From contig JAURZM010000020.1 in NCBI GenBank assembly GCA_030653385.1, positions 124,001-188,000 of the forward strand: a DNA stretch of 64,000 nucleotides, given 5' to 3'. Origin of the DNA: Rubrivivax sp. (lineage in GTDB: Bacteria; Pseudomonadota; Gammaproteobacteria; Burkholderiales; Burkholderiaceae_C). Positions 1 to 7,423 of this stretch are shown piece by piece. Positions within the stretch are counted from its first letter, which is position 1, and the number at the start of each line of letters is the position of its first letter. The notes under the pieces are model-generated. The model searched no databases and was not told the DNA's origin. It saw nothing but the letters and a program-made list of their open reading frames with translations. Made by a program: the position numbers and the translations under genes.

Positions 1-420
1 CAGCGCCACGAAGCTGAGCAGGATGGCCGGTGCACTGGTCGTCAGCACCAGCATAAAGGCCAGCAAGGCCAGCACGGCGCCCAGCAGCAGCGCTTCTCGG
101 CTTGACACCGCACCACGGGTCACCGGCCGCTGCGCGGTGCGCTTGACGTGTTTGTCGAAGTCCTTGTCGGCCACGTCGTTGACGCAGCAGCCGGCGCTGC
201 GCATCAGCACCGTGCCGGCGGTGAACACGGTGAACAGGTGCCAGCCCGGCCAGCCGTCGGCGGCGATCCACAGCGCGCTGAGCGTCGGCCACAGCAGCAG
301 CAACCAGCCGGCCGGGCGGTTCCAGCGGATCAGGTCGAGGTAGAGGGCCAGGCGATGGGCCAGGCGGCCACGGGTGTTCGGGGTCACGCCGCGATTATCG
401 GCAGCGGCCAGGGCACCCAT
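1..420 (-). CDS. ubiA: 4-hydroxybenzoate polyprenyltransferase, N-terminal 140 residues (cut by window edge)
   Basis: This is the start of UbiA, the inner-membrane enzyme that attaches a polyprenyl tail to 4-hydroxybenzoate in ubiquinone synthesis. The reading frame is open from an ATG at 420 down to base 1. It shows the family's N-terminal signature [12 protein letters not shown] (about residues 29-40), two hydrophobic stretches, and the first Asp-rich metal/prenyl-diphosphate motif NDVADKDFD (residues 81-89) followed by [12 protein letters not shown]. The remaining half, with the second Asp-rich motif, lies outside the window. A GTG at 387 is an alternative start that would remove eleven residues. 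The gene is divergent from the lipoprotein gene at 513, and a putative sigma-factor motif begins at its start codon. Confidence 0.95.
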   Translation of the reverse strand, partial: MGALAAADNRGVTPNTRGRLAHRLALYLDLIRWNRPAGWLLLLWPTLSALWIAADGWPGWHLFTVFTAGTVLMRSAGCCVNDVADKDFDKHVKRTAQRPVTRGAVSSREALLLGAVLALLAFMLVLTTSAPAILLSFVAL

Positions 421-451
421 TGAACCGTTTCGCCGCAACGGCGCACACACG
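420..451 (+). promoter_or_regulatory. Candidate ECF sigma promoter, copy A
   Basis: The sequence reads TTGAACCGT, then 14 bases, then GCACACACG. The same two blocks with the same 14-base spacing recur at 6732-6763 with a different spacer. A GAAC core in the upstream block is typical of ECF -35 elements. It lies about 60 bases upstream of the lipoprotein start at 513, and an ECF sigma gene follows at 1488. Recognition by that sigma factor is inferred. Confidence 0.6.
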
Positions 452-512
452 GTTGCCGGGCCCGCAAAAAAGCAGGGCACCGGGTCCATCACCGCCACAC
501 CCAGGAGCCCAC

Positions 513-1373
513 ATGCACACCCGCCAACCCCACTTCCGCCGCCTGGCCCTTGCCTTGGCCTGCTCGCTGGCCGTCACGCTGACCGCCTGCGGCGGTGGGG
601 GTGACAGCAGCACCGGCAGCGACGAACTGCAACCGGCCGCCGGCTACGCCGTGGTGCAAGGCCAGTTGACCGACAGCAGCGGCGCGCCGCTGGCCGGTGC
701 CCAGGTGCTGGCTCCCTTCGGCAACAACCAGGCCTGGGGCGGAGACACCGACGCGCAGGGCAAGTTCGCCTTCCAGGCGCGTGCCGCCGACTTCACCGGT
801 GTCGACCCGGTGGCGGTGGTCATCCACAAACCCGGCTTCCGTCCGACCACGGTGTATTTCGGGGGCATCCAGCAGGGCGCGCGTTACGTGGTGCCGGCAA
901 ATGCCAGCACGTCGCCGCGTGCCCTGGCTGCGGGCGAATACGCAGCCCAGGGCCTGATTGGCCTGTGGCACCTGGGTGACGACAGCTTCGGCGGCAGTGT
1001 CAATTCCCGGCTGCAGACCGGCACCCGTGGGCGCCTGGCCGACTTCGTGATCACCACCTGGACGGCCGAGCACAAGGCCGCCTACTCGCAGGCGGTGGTG
1101 GAATTTGTCGGCCGCGGCATCCAGGGCCTGACTTGCACCACGCAGTTCGGCCTGGCGGCGGTGGGCGCCAACATCGGCGCCGGCATTCCGCGCTACGCCA
1201 ACCCGGGCAACAGCGACGTCAACGGCGGCTTCACGCGCTTTGCATTGCGCCTGAACGTGGCCGACTTCCCGGTGGGCGCGCAGGTGCGGCTGGTGGCCAT
1301 TGCGGGCAACTGTTCGTCCAGCGACCTGGACGACTTCGAGTTCACCGAGGCTGTCGTGAGGTTCGAACGGTGA
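513..1373 (+). CDS. Secreted lipoprotein with a carboxypeptidase-regulatory-like domain
   Basis: This is a 286-residue predicted lipoprotein. The ATG at 513 is chosen because AGGAG lies 5 bases upstream (503-507) and the protein then begins with a clean signal peptide ending in the lipobox LTAC, followed by GGGGDSS. Residues about 45-90 ([19 protein letters not shown] ... TDAQGKFAF) resemble the beta-sandwich carboxypeptidase-regulatory-like repeats found in surface proteins. The remainder matches no family I recognise; it contains two cysteines that could pair. The gene follows candidate promoter copy A and ends 114 bases before the ECF sigma gene, so it may be a target or surface component of that system. 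The function is unknown. Confidence 0.85.
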   Translation: MHTRQPHFRRLALALACSLAVTLTACGGGGDSSTGSDELQPAAGYAVVQGQLTDSSGAPLAGAQVLAPFGNNQAWGGDTDAQGKFAFQARAADFTGVDPVAVVIHKPGFRPTTVYFGGIQQGARYVVPANASTSPRALAAGEYAAQGLIGLWHLGDDSFGGSVNSRLQTGTRGRLADFVITTWTAEHKAAYSQAVVEFVGRGIQGLTCTTQFGLAAVGANIGAGIPRYANPGNSDVNGGFTRFALRLNVADFPVGAQVRLVAIAGNCSSSDLDDFEFTEAVVRFER

Positions 1374-1487
1374 GACCTGCGGCCACGCTCGTCGGTCTAC
1401 TGCCTTGTGTTGATAGGCGATGCAAGCCCATGTTGCAGAATCCGCCACGACCTCTGGCCCTGGCGAACCGCCCCGCCGCCGCAACAC

Positions 1488-2087
1488 ATGCAGCCGCCGA
1501 TCGACGACACCCTGGCCCGCCAGTTGCTGCAACGCTGCGCCGCACGCGACGAAAGTGCGCTGGTGGAACTGCATCGCCTGCTGGCGCGGCGTATCCACGC
1601 TTTTGCGTGGCAGCGCCTGCGCAATGACGAAGGGGCCCAGACCGTGGTTGTCGACACCTTGCATGAAGTCTGGAAAAGCGCGGCGCGTTTTCGGGGCGAG
1701 TCGCTCGTCACCACCTGGGTGCTGGGCATCGCACGCTACAAGTCGCTGGAACAGGGCCGGCAGCAGGCGGCCGATGCCGGCGACACGGACGACATCGACG
1801 AGCACGTCGACACCCTTGCCGCCGACGTCGACGACGGCGAGGCCACCTTGTCGCGCTGGCAGGAAGCGCAGCAGGTGCGGCTGTGCCTGCAGCAGCTGAG
1901 CGCCGCGCACCGCGAATGCATGCAGCTGGTCTATTACGAGGGCCTGGGACTGGCCGACGTGGCGCTGGTGCAGCAGGTGCCCGAAGGCACCGTCAAGACA
2001 CGGCTCTTCCATGCCCGGCGGCAGATGCGCAGCTGCGTCGAAGGTGCCTGGGGCGCCACATCACCCGCAGGGGCCGACCGTGGCTGA
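1488..2087 (+). CDS. ECF-type RNA polymerase sigma factor
   Basis: This 199-residue sigma-70 factor has only regions 2 and 4. Region 2 spans about residues 10-85 (ALVELHRLLARRIHAFAW, and TTWVLGIARYKSLEQ for the 2.3/2.4 part). A short acidic linker rich in Asp follows. Region 4 spans about residues 120-185 with the helix-turn-helix QVPEGTVKTRLFHARRQM. The ATG at 1488 is preferred over an upstream TTG at 1407 because homology begins just after it. The stop overlaps the GTG of the anti-sigma gene by 8 bases. Directly upstream, at 1365-1395, is a GAACGGT-15-GCTCGTCGG sequence that partly resembles the motif at 420 and 6732; autoregulation is possible but weakly supported. Confidence 0.93.
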   Translation: MQPPIDDTLARQLLQRCAARDESALVELHRLLARRIHAFAWQRLRNDEGAQTVVVDTLHEVWKSAARFRGESLVTTWVLGIARYKSLEQGRQQAADAGDTDDIDEHVDTLAADVDDGEATLSRWQEAQQVRLCLQQLSAAHRECMQLVYYEGLGLADVALVQQVPEGTVKTRLFHARRQMRSCVEGAWGATSPAGADRG

Positions 2088-2727
2088 ACCCGACACCCTG
2101 AACACCGCCGATCGCCAGCGTTTCCTGCAGGCCCTGCCCTGGCACCTGAACGGCACGCTGGACGCACCCGAACGCGCCTGGGTGGAAGAAACGCTGCGCC
2201 GCAGCCCCTGGGCCACCCAGGCGCTGGCACGGGAACAGGCTTTGCTGCAGAGCATCGCCGCACCGCAGCCGGCCGACGCCGACCTGGGCCTGCAAACACT
2301 GCTGTCGCGGGTGCGGCCGGCGCCGCAGCGTGTGGCGGCACCTCAAGCCGCCGCTTCGTGGGCCCAAACCTTGTGGGCCTGGCTGGCCACGCCGCAGCTG
2401 GGCGCGGCAATGGCGGCGGTGGTGCTGGCACAGGCGCTGCTGATCGGCTGGATGGTGTCGGCACCACCGGCCGACTCCGGCATGCGGTCCACCCCGGTCA
2501 CCGAAGTGCGCACCCTGCGCGTGGTGTTTGTGCCCGAGGCCACCGAAGCCCAGCTGCGCAGCGCGCTGCGCAGCGCCGGCGCGCGGGTGGTGGGTGGGCC
2601 CACGGCCTTTGGCGAGTACTGGCTGGCGTCGGACCAGCTGTCGCTGGACGAGATGAAGACGCTGCTGCTGGCCAGCGGTCTGACCCGCAGCATCGACGTG
2701 GACCTGGCGGGGCCGCGTGGACAGTAA
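2080..2727 (+). CDS. Membrane-anchored anti-sigma factor
   Basis: This 215-residue protein starts at a GTG overlapping the sigma stop, so the pair is translationally coupled. Residues about 12-50 (ALPWHLNGTLDAPERAWVEE) match the helical sigma-binding domain of ZAS-type anti-sigma factors, but the usual zinc-binding His/Cys residues are absent. One hydrophobic segment at about residues 105-127 (GAAMAAVVLAQALLIGWMV) should span the inner membrane. The periplasmic part, about residues 145-205 (LRVVFVPEATEAQLRSALR ... AGARVVGGPTAFGEYWLA), resembles the small alpha/beta fold of protease propeptide/inhibitor-I9-like domains seen at the end of some anti-sigma factors. That resemblance is judged by eye. 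The end overlaps the start of the caspase gene by 11 bases. Confidence 0.85.
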   Translation: MAEPDTLNTADRQRFLQALPWHLNGTLDAPERAWVEETLRRSPWATQALAREQALLQSIAAPQPADADLGLQTLLSRVRPAPQRVAAPQAAASWAQTLWAWLATPQLGAAMAAVVLAQALLIGWMVSAPPADSGMRSTPVTEVRTLRVVFVPEATEAQLRSALRSAGARVVGGPTAFGEYWLASDQLSLDEMKTLLLASGLTRSIDVDLAGPRGQ

Positions 2728-3598
2728 CCGCTTCGCTGACGGTGCACCACATGGTCATGCCACCCGGCGCTGCGCCTTGTTTCGCCTGCTGGCGCTGGCC
2801 GGCGCTTGTGCGCTGCCTCCAGCGGGGTTGGCTCAGATGCGGAGCACCAGTGCCGCCCCGCGCACGGCGCTGATCGTCGGCAATGCGGCCTATCCCGGCG
2901 CACCATTGAAAAACGCCGGCAACGACGCGCGGCTGATGCAGTCGGTGGCACAGGAGCTGGGTTTCCAGGTCACGCTGCTGCTCGACGCCGACCTGCTGCA
3001 GCTGCTGGAAGCCATCAGCGGCTGGGTGGCCGCGCCTGCGCCGACGGGTTCCACGCGCCTGTTCTACTTCGCCGGCCACGGCGCGCAGTACCGCGGCCGC
3101 AACTACCTGATCCCGGTGGACGCCGAGTTGCGTTCCGAAGACGACCTGCTGGGCCGCGCGCTGGACGCCACCGGACTGACCGAACGCCTGTCGCGCAGCG
3201 GCACGGGTGTCAACCTGCTGGTCTTCGATGCCTGCCGCAGCGTGCCGCTGGTGCGGCCACCACCGGGCAGCCGCTTGCGCAACCAGACCGGCACCCGGCC
3301 GCCGCCAGGCCTGGCGCCCGCGGTGGCGCCACGGGGCACGCTGGTGGCCTATGCCACGGCACCTGGCGCGCTGGCCGCCGACGACCCGACCAGCCGCCAC
3401 AGCCCCTACACCCGCAACCTGGCGGCGCAGCTGCGCACGCCGGGCTTGCCCATCGAAACCGTGTTCAAGCGCACCCGCGCCGCGGTGTTGCAGGAAACCG
3501 GCGGCACGCAGGTGCCCTGGGAAACCAGCAGCCTGGTCGGCGACCTGTGCCTGGCTGGGGGTGATGCGCGGGTTTGCGGCGTGGAGCCGCCACGCTGA
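2717..3598 (+). CDS. Exported caspase-like (C14 family) peptidase
   Basis: This 293-residue protein belongs to the caspase/metacaspase (C14) clan. The start is a GTG that overlaps the anti-sigma stop. The N-terminus, to about residue 40 (LFRLLALAGACALPPAGLAQ), is a Sec-type signal peptide, which is unusual for a caspase fold. The core shows ALIVGNAAY (51-59), KNAGNDA, the catalytic His in FYFAGHGAQYRG (H121) and the catalytic Cys in VFDACRS (C173). A Pro/Arg-rich insert follows the cysteine. The expected target is a peptide bond in an exported or periplasmic protein. It sits between an anti-sigma factor and a second His/Cys peptidase, which suggests a proteolytic role in or under this signalling system; that role is inferred. 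Confidence 0.9.
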   Translation: MDSNRFADGAPHGHATRRCALFRLLALAGACALPPAGLAQMRSTSAAPRTALIVGNAAYPGAPLKNAGNDARLMQSVAQELGFQVTLLLDADLLQLLEAISGWVAAPAPTGSTRLFYFAGHGAQYRGRNYLIPVDAELRSEDDLLGRALDATGLTERLSRSGTGVNLLVFDACRSVPLVRPPPGSRLRNQTGTRPPPGLAPAVAPRGTLVAYATAPGALAADDPTSRHSPYTRNLAAQLRTPGLPIETVFKRTRAAVLQETGGTQVPWETSSLVGDLCLAGGDARVCGVEPPR

Positions 3599-3624
3599 GG
3601 CGGGCCTTGTTCACCTGCGGGCCG

Positions 3625-6600
3625 ATGCGCAAGGGCTGGTGCGCGTGGTGGATCGCCCTGTGCCTGCTCGTGGCCGGCCCGGCCGCGGCGCAGGTGCCCG
3701 GCGAAGCACCCCAAGATGCAGAGGCTCGGCTGGTGCAGGCCGCCGAAGCAGCGGCCGCCCAGCACGGTGAACTGTCGTCCGAACACTTCGTCGCGCTGGG
3801 CGCGCTGGCGGACCACCACTACTTCCTGCAGAACAACGCCAGGTGGGTGGCGCTGATGCAGCGCCTGGTGGAGCTGCGCATCCGCGCCCATGGCCCCGAC
3901 CACCTGTGGGTGGCGCGCGCGTGGCTCAGCCTGGGCGCGGCCCACATGAGCAACCGCGAACCCGCGCTGGCGCTGGCACCCTTGCAGCGCGCGCTGGCCA
4001 TCCGTGAGCAGCAGCTGGGCCCGGAGCACGTCGACGTGGCCTTTGCGCTGACCAACCTGGGCGGGGTGTACCTGCAGCTGGCACGTTATGCCGAAGCCCG
4101 CGTGGCGCTGGAGCGCGCACTGGCGCTGCGCGAGAAGCTGCTGGGCCCTGATCACTTGTTCGTGTCGTGGACGCTCTCCTTCCTGGGCCAGGTGCACATG
4201 GCCGTGGGCGACCCGGCACGGGCGCTGCCGCTGTTCCGGCGTGAACTGGTCATCCGCGAACGGCAGTCTGCCGCCACGGTGCATGGCAGCCTGGACCGCC
4301 TGGTGGCCGAAAGCCTGGCCAACGTGGCCTCGGCGCAGCGTGCGCTGGGCGACCTGGACGGTGCACGTGCTTCGCTGCGGCGCGACCTGGAACTGGCCAC
4401 GCGCAACGACGGTGTGGTCGGCCCCACCTTGCGGCTTTCGCTCAACGACAACGGCTTGCTGGCGCTGAGCATGGGCGAATACGGCGAAGCGCTGGCGCTG
4501 CTGCAGCGTGCGCTGGACATGGCGCGGCAGATCGACGGGCAGGCGCACCGCAACGTGGGCCACCAGCTCAGCAGCCTGGGCCTGCTGCTGCACCGCGCGG
4601 GTGACGCGGCCCGGGCCGTTCCCATGCACCGGCAAGCCGTGGCCATCGACCAGGCGGCCCTGGGCGCGGCCCACCCGCTGGTGGCGCTGCGCCAACGCCG
4701 GCTGGCGGCGGCACTGGCCGACCTGGGGCAGCTGGACGAGGCCCACCAGCAGTTGCAGGCGGCACGGCAGATCACCGCGCAGAGCCAGCCCGCCGACCAC
4801 CCCGAGCTGGCCGACACCGACATCGAACTGGGCCGCGTTGCGCGTCTGGCCGGTGACCTGCCGGCCGCGCGCCGGCACCTGGATGCCGCGCAGGCCCTGC
4901 TGCTGCGCCGCCAGGGTGCGGGGCAAACCGCTGGCACGGCCGCGCTGGCCGGTGTGCTGCTGGAGCAGGCCGACCTGGCGCTGACCGGCCACACGGCCGC
5001 CGAGCGTCGGCCGATGGATGCCTTGCGCCTGGCCACCGAGGCCCTGCCGCTGACCCTGGCCGGCCGCAGCCCCGACCTGCACGCCCGAGCGCTGGACCTC
5101 TTGGGCGGTGCCAGCGAAGCCCTGGGCCAGCCCGGCGCCGGCCTGTTCTGGCGCAAGCAGGCCGTCAACCGCATCCAGTCGCTGCGCACCGGGGCCAGCC
5201 AGGCACCGGCCGACTTCCAGCGCCGTTTCCTGGCCAGCCGCCGCGCGAGCTTCGTGCAGCTGGCCGACCGCCTGGCCGCCGCCGGCCGTGTGGCCGAAGC
5301 GCAGGCCGTGGTGGCGATGCTGAAAGAGGACGAGTTGCACGAATCGATCCAGCGTGACGTGCCGCAGGACCCCCGGTCCACCCGCGTCGGCTTCAGCGGC
5401 CCGGCCGAAACGCGGGCCGACCTGGCCTACAGCCGCACCGTCGAGCGGCTGGCGGCGGTGGGCGTGCAGCGCAGCCAGGTGCAGGCGCGTGTGCTGCTGG
5501 GTGAATTGCCGGCCGAAGCCGAAGAGGCCCGCGGCGTGACGCAGCGGTGGACCGACGCCGTGGTGCAGTGGCAGTCGCTGGTGGCAGACACGGCGCTGTC
5601 GCTGCCCGACCCATCGGCCGCCGGGCCGCGCGTCAGCGGCACAGCCAGGCCCGACCTGGCGCTGCGCCAGATGCTGGCCCAGGTGGGCCCGCGCACGGCG
5701 CTGCTGCACTACGTGATCACGCCACAGGGCCTGCTGATCATGCTCAGCACCGACCAGCGGCAGCGTGTGTGGCAGCTGCCGGTTGCGCCGGCCCAGCTGA
5801 ACCGCGAAGTGGCGGCGCTGCGGCGTGCCATCCAGCAACGCGAGGCCTTTCTGCCCTTGGCCCAGCAACTGCACCAGCGCCTGCTGGCACCCGTGGCTGG
5901 TGAGTTGAAAGCCGCCGGTGTGCAGACGCTGCTGCTGTCGCTGGACGGCAGCCTGCGTTACCTGCCCTTTGCCGTCTTGCACGACGGCCAGCGTTTCCTG
6001 GTGCAGCGGCACGCGCTGGCCATCTACAACCCGGCGGCCGCGGACCTGGTGGGGCGGGCACCCCGCCCGCGCTGGACCGTCACCGCGATGGGTGCGACAC
6101 GCGGCAGCGACACGCTGGCGCCCTTGCCGGCGGTGCGCACCGAACTCGAACGCCTGCGCACCGGCCGCCTGCCCGCAGCGGTCTTCCTGGACGAACGATT
6201 CACGAAGCAGCGCCTGGAGCTGGCGCTGGACGGTGGCGACCCGGTGCTGCACCTGGCCAGCCACTTCAGCTTCAGGCCCGGCGCGCTGGCCGACTCCTAC
6301 CTGCTGCTGGGTGACGGCAGCCGCCTGACGCTGCAGGACGTGCGCCGCCGCCAGCTGAGCTTCGAGGGCATCGAACTGCTCACGCTGTCGGCCTGCGACA
6401 CCGCGCTGGGGGGCGGCCTGGACGAAAACGGCAGCGAGGTGGAGAGTTTTGCCGCGCTGGCGCAGCGCCAAGGCGCCCACGCCGTGCTGGCCACCTTGTG
6501 GCCGGTGGAAGACGGCGGCAGCGCCGACTTCATGGGCCGTTTCTACGGCGGTCCGCCCGGCGCCGCCACGCCGCGCCGCCAGCCCAAGGCACAAGCGCTG

Positions 6601-6714
6601 CAGGCCGCACAGCGCGCGTTCATCGAAGGCCGCATGCGCCTGTCAGGCAGCAGCGGCGATGCAGCGCACCCCTACTTCTGGGCCGCCTACGTGCTGATGG
6701 GCAACCCGCGCTGA
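3625..6714 (+). CDS. Exported TPR-CHAT domain protein
   Basis: This is a protein of about 1,029 residues. The ATG at 3625 gives a clear signal peptide (WWIALCLLVAGPAAAQ); a TTG at 3574 is a less likely start overlapping the caspase gene. Residues about 60-520 form tandem tetratricopeptide repeats of the roughly 42-residue kinesin-light-chain type (for example LALAPLQRALAIREQQLG and ARVALERALALREKLLG). The last 350 residues are a CHAT (caspase HetF-associated with TPRs) peptidase domain. Its probable catalytic pair is H880 in LHLASHFSF and C924 in LLTLSACDTALGGG, followed by the usual ATLWPVEDGGSADFM segment. TPR-CHAT proteins elsewhere are proteases switched on by a partner. Export of such a protein and its cotranscription with a sigma/anti-sigma pair are the notable points. 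The substrate is unknown. Confidence 0.92.
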   Translation: MRKGWCAWWIALCLLVAGPAAAQVPGEAPQDAEARLVQAAEAAAAQHGELSSEHFVALGALADHHYFLQNNARWVALMQRLVELRIRAHGPDHLWVARAWLSLGAAHMSNREPALALAPLQRALAIREQQLGPEHVDVAFALTNLGGVYLQLARYAEARVALERALALREKLLGPDHLFVSWTLSFLGQVHMAVGDPARALPLFRRELVIRERQSAATVHGSLDRLVAESLANVASAQRALGDLDGARASLRRDLELATRNDGVVGPTLRLSLNDNGLLALSMGEYGEALALLQRALDMARQIDGQAHRNVGHQLSSLGLLLHRAGDAARAVPMHRQAVAIDQAALGAAHPLVALRQRRLAAALADLGQLDEAHQQLQAARQITAQSQPADHPELADTDIELGRVARLAGDLPAARRHLDAAQALLLRRQGAGQTAGTAALAGVLLEQADLALTGHTAAERRPMDALRLATEALPLTLAGRSPDLHARALDLLGGASEALGQPGAGLFWRKQAVNRIQSLRTGASQAPADFQRRFLASRRASFVQLADRLAAAGRVAEAQAVVAMLKEDELHESIQRDVPQDPRSTRVGFSGPAETRADLAYSRTVERLAAVGVQRSQVQARVLLGELPAEAEEARGVTQRWTDAVVQWQSLVADTALSLPDPSAAGPRVSGTARPDLALRQMLAQVGPRTALLHYVITPQGLLIMLSTDQRQRVWQLPVAPAQLNREVAALRRAIQQREAFLPLAQQLHQRLLAPVAGELKAAGVQTLLLSLDGSLRYLPFAVLHDGQRFLVQRHALAIYNPAAADLVGRAPRPRWTVTAMGATRGSDTLAPLPAVRTELERLRTGRLPAAVFLDERFTKQRLELALDGGDPVLHLASHFSFRPGALADSYLLLGDGSRLTLQDVRRRQLSFEGIELLTLSACDTALGGGLDENGSEVESFAALAQRQGAHAVLATLWPVEDGGSADFMGRFYGGPPGAATPRRQPKAQALQAAQRAFIEGRMRLSGSSGDAAHPYFWAAYVLMGNPR

Positions 6715-6731
6715 GTTTTTTCGCGTCGGCC

Positions 6732-6763
6732 TTGAACCGTGCGGCAGCTTGGCCGCACACACG
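6732..6763 (+). promoter_or_regulatory. Candidate ECF sigma promoter, copy B
   Basis: The sequence reads TTGAACCGT, 14 unrelated bases, then GCACACACG. It is identical in both blocks and spacing to the element at 420-451. It ends 34 bases before the secreted-protein start at 6798. The conservation of 18 positions around a non-conserved spacer is what a sigma-factor promoter would show. Confidence 0.6.
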
Positions 6764-6797
6764 ACATGTATGCACTTCAACCCCTGAAGGAGATGTC

Positions 6798-7391
6798 ATG
6801 TCCAAGGCCAAGCCTTCGTTTCTTCTTGCCACGCTGACAGTGTTGGTCCTGTCGCTGAGTTCCCCGTTGGAAGCCCAGACTTTCAGCCAGCAGCAGCTGG
6901 CACAGCAGTACCGTCTGACCTGCAGCCCACAGAACCTGCGAACTCTGCCCGGGCTGGCCTTTCAATGCCAGCAGTGGCGCGCGACGATCGAAGCGATGGA
7001 CGGCGGGTCCGATGGGGAAGGTGACGTCGACGACGAGCAACTGGACGTGCCGGGGCAGTGGGCACCCAACGCGCCCGCGCGGCAGTCCGCGCAAGCCTCT
7101 CCGCAAAGCCCGCCCATCAACCAGTGCATCCGCTTCCGCGCCGACCGGCATGCCGACGGCTGGCTGGTGTGGGAGTTCACCAATCTGTGTGCCGCCGAGG
7201 TGGCAATGTCCTGGTGCAACAACGGCGCCACGTGCCGCAGCCCGGTCAGCGCGCACACGCTGCGCGGCGGCGAGGTCTACCGCACCAGTGCGCTCGAAAG
7301 GCAGTCGGCCGGCCCGCGGTGGCTGGCTTGCCCCACCCATGCCTTCAACTCGATGAAGGGTGACGTCTGGTCCTGCTGGACCAAGCGCTGA
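6798..7391 (+). CDS. Secreted protein of unknown function
   Basis: This 197-residue protein has a strong ribosome binding site (AAGGAG at 6787-6792) and a signal peptide (LATLTVLVLSLSSPLEAQ). The mature part begins with a Gln-rich segment, then an acidic linker (DGGSDGEGDVDDEQLD), then a domain of about 80 residues with several cysteines (NQCIRF, NLCAAEVAMSWCNN, TCRSP, WLACPT, SCW). WLVWEFTNLCAAEVAMSWC has the look of a small disulfide-stabilised binding domain. No family is recognised. It has its own copy of the putative sigma-dependent promoter and follows the CHAT gene by 83 bases, so it is probably a regulon member and could be a ligand or substrate of the exported peptidases; that is a guess. 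Confidence 0.82.
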   Translation: MSKAKPSFLLATLTVLVLSLSSPLEAQTFSQQQLAQQYRLTCSPQNLRTLPGLAFQCQQWRATIEAMDGGSDGEGDVDDEQLDVPGQWAPNAPARQSAQASPQSPPINQCIRFRADRHADGWLVWEFTNLCAAEVAMSWCNNGATCRSPVSAHTLRGGEVYRTSALERQSAGPRWLACPTHAFNSMKGDVWSCWTKR

Positions 7392-7423
7392 AACCCGTGA
7401 TCCGGATTGAAAAGGAGAACGTC

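Noticed and set aside
3574..3624. TTG start for the TPR-CHAT gene overlapping the caspase stop
   Set aside because: The extension is Arg-rich and would spoil the signal peptide that begins cleanly at ATG 3625.
3406..6594. A 1,062-codon minus-strand open frame opposite the TPR-CHAT gene
   Set aside because: It is an antisense shadow with low-complexity composition and no recognisable domain; the plus strand encodes TPR and CHAT motifs.
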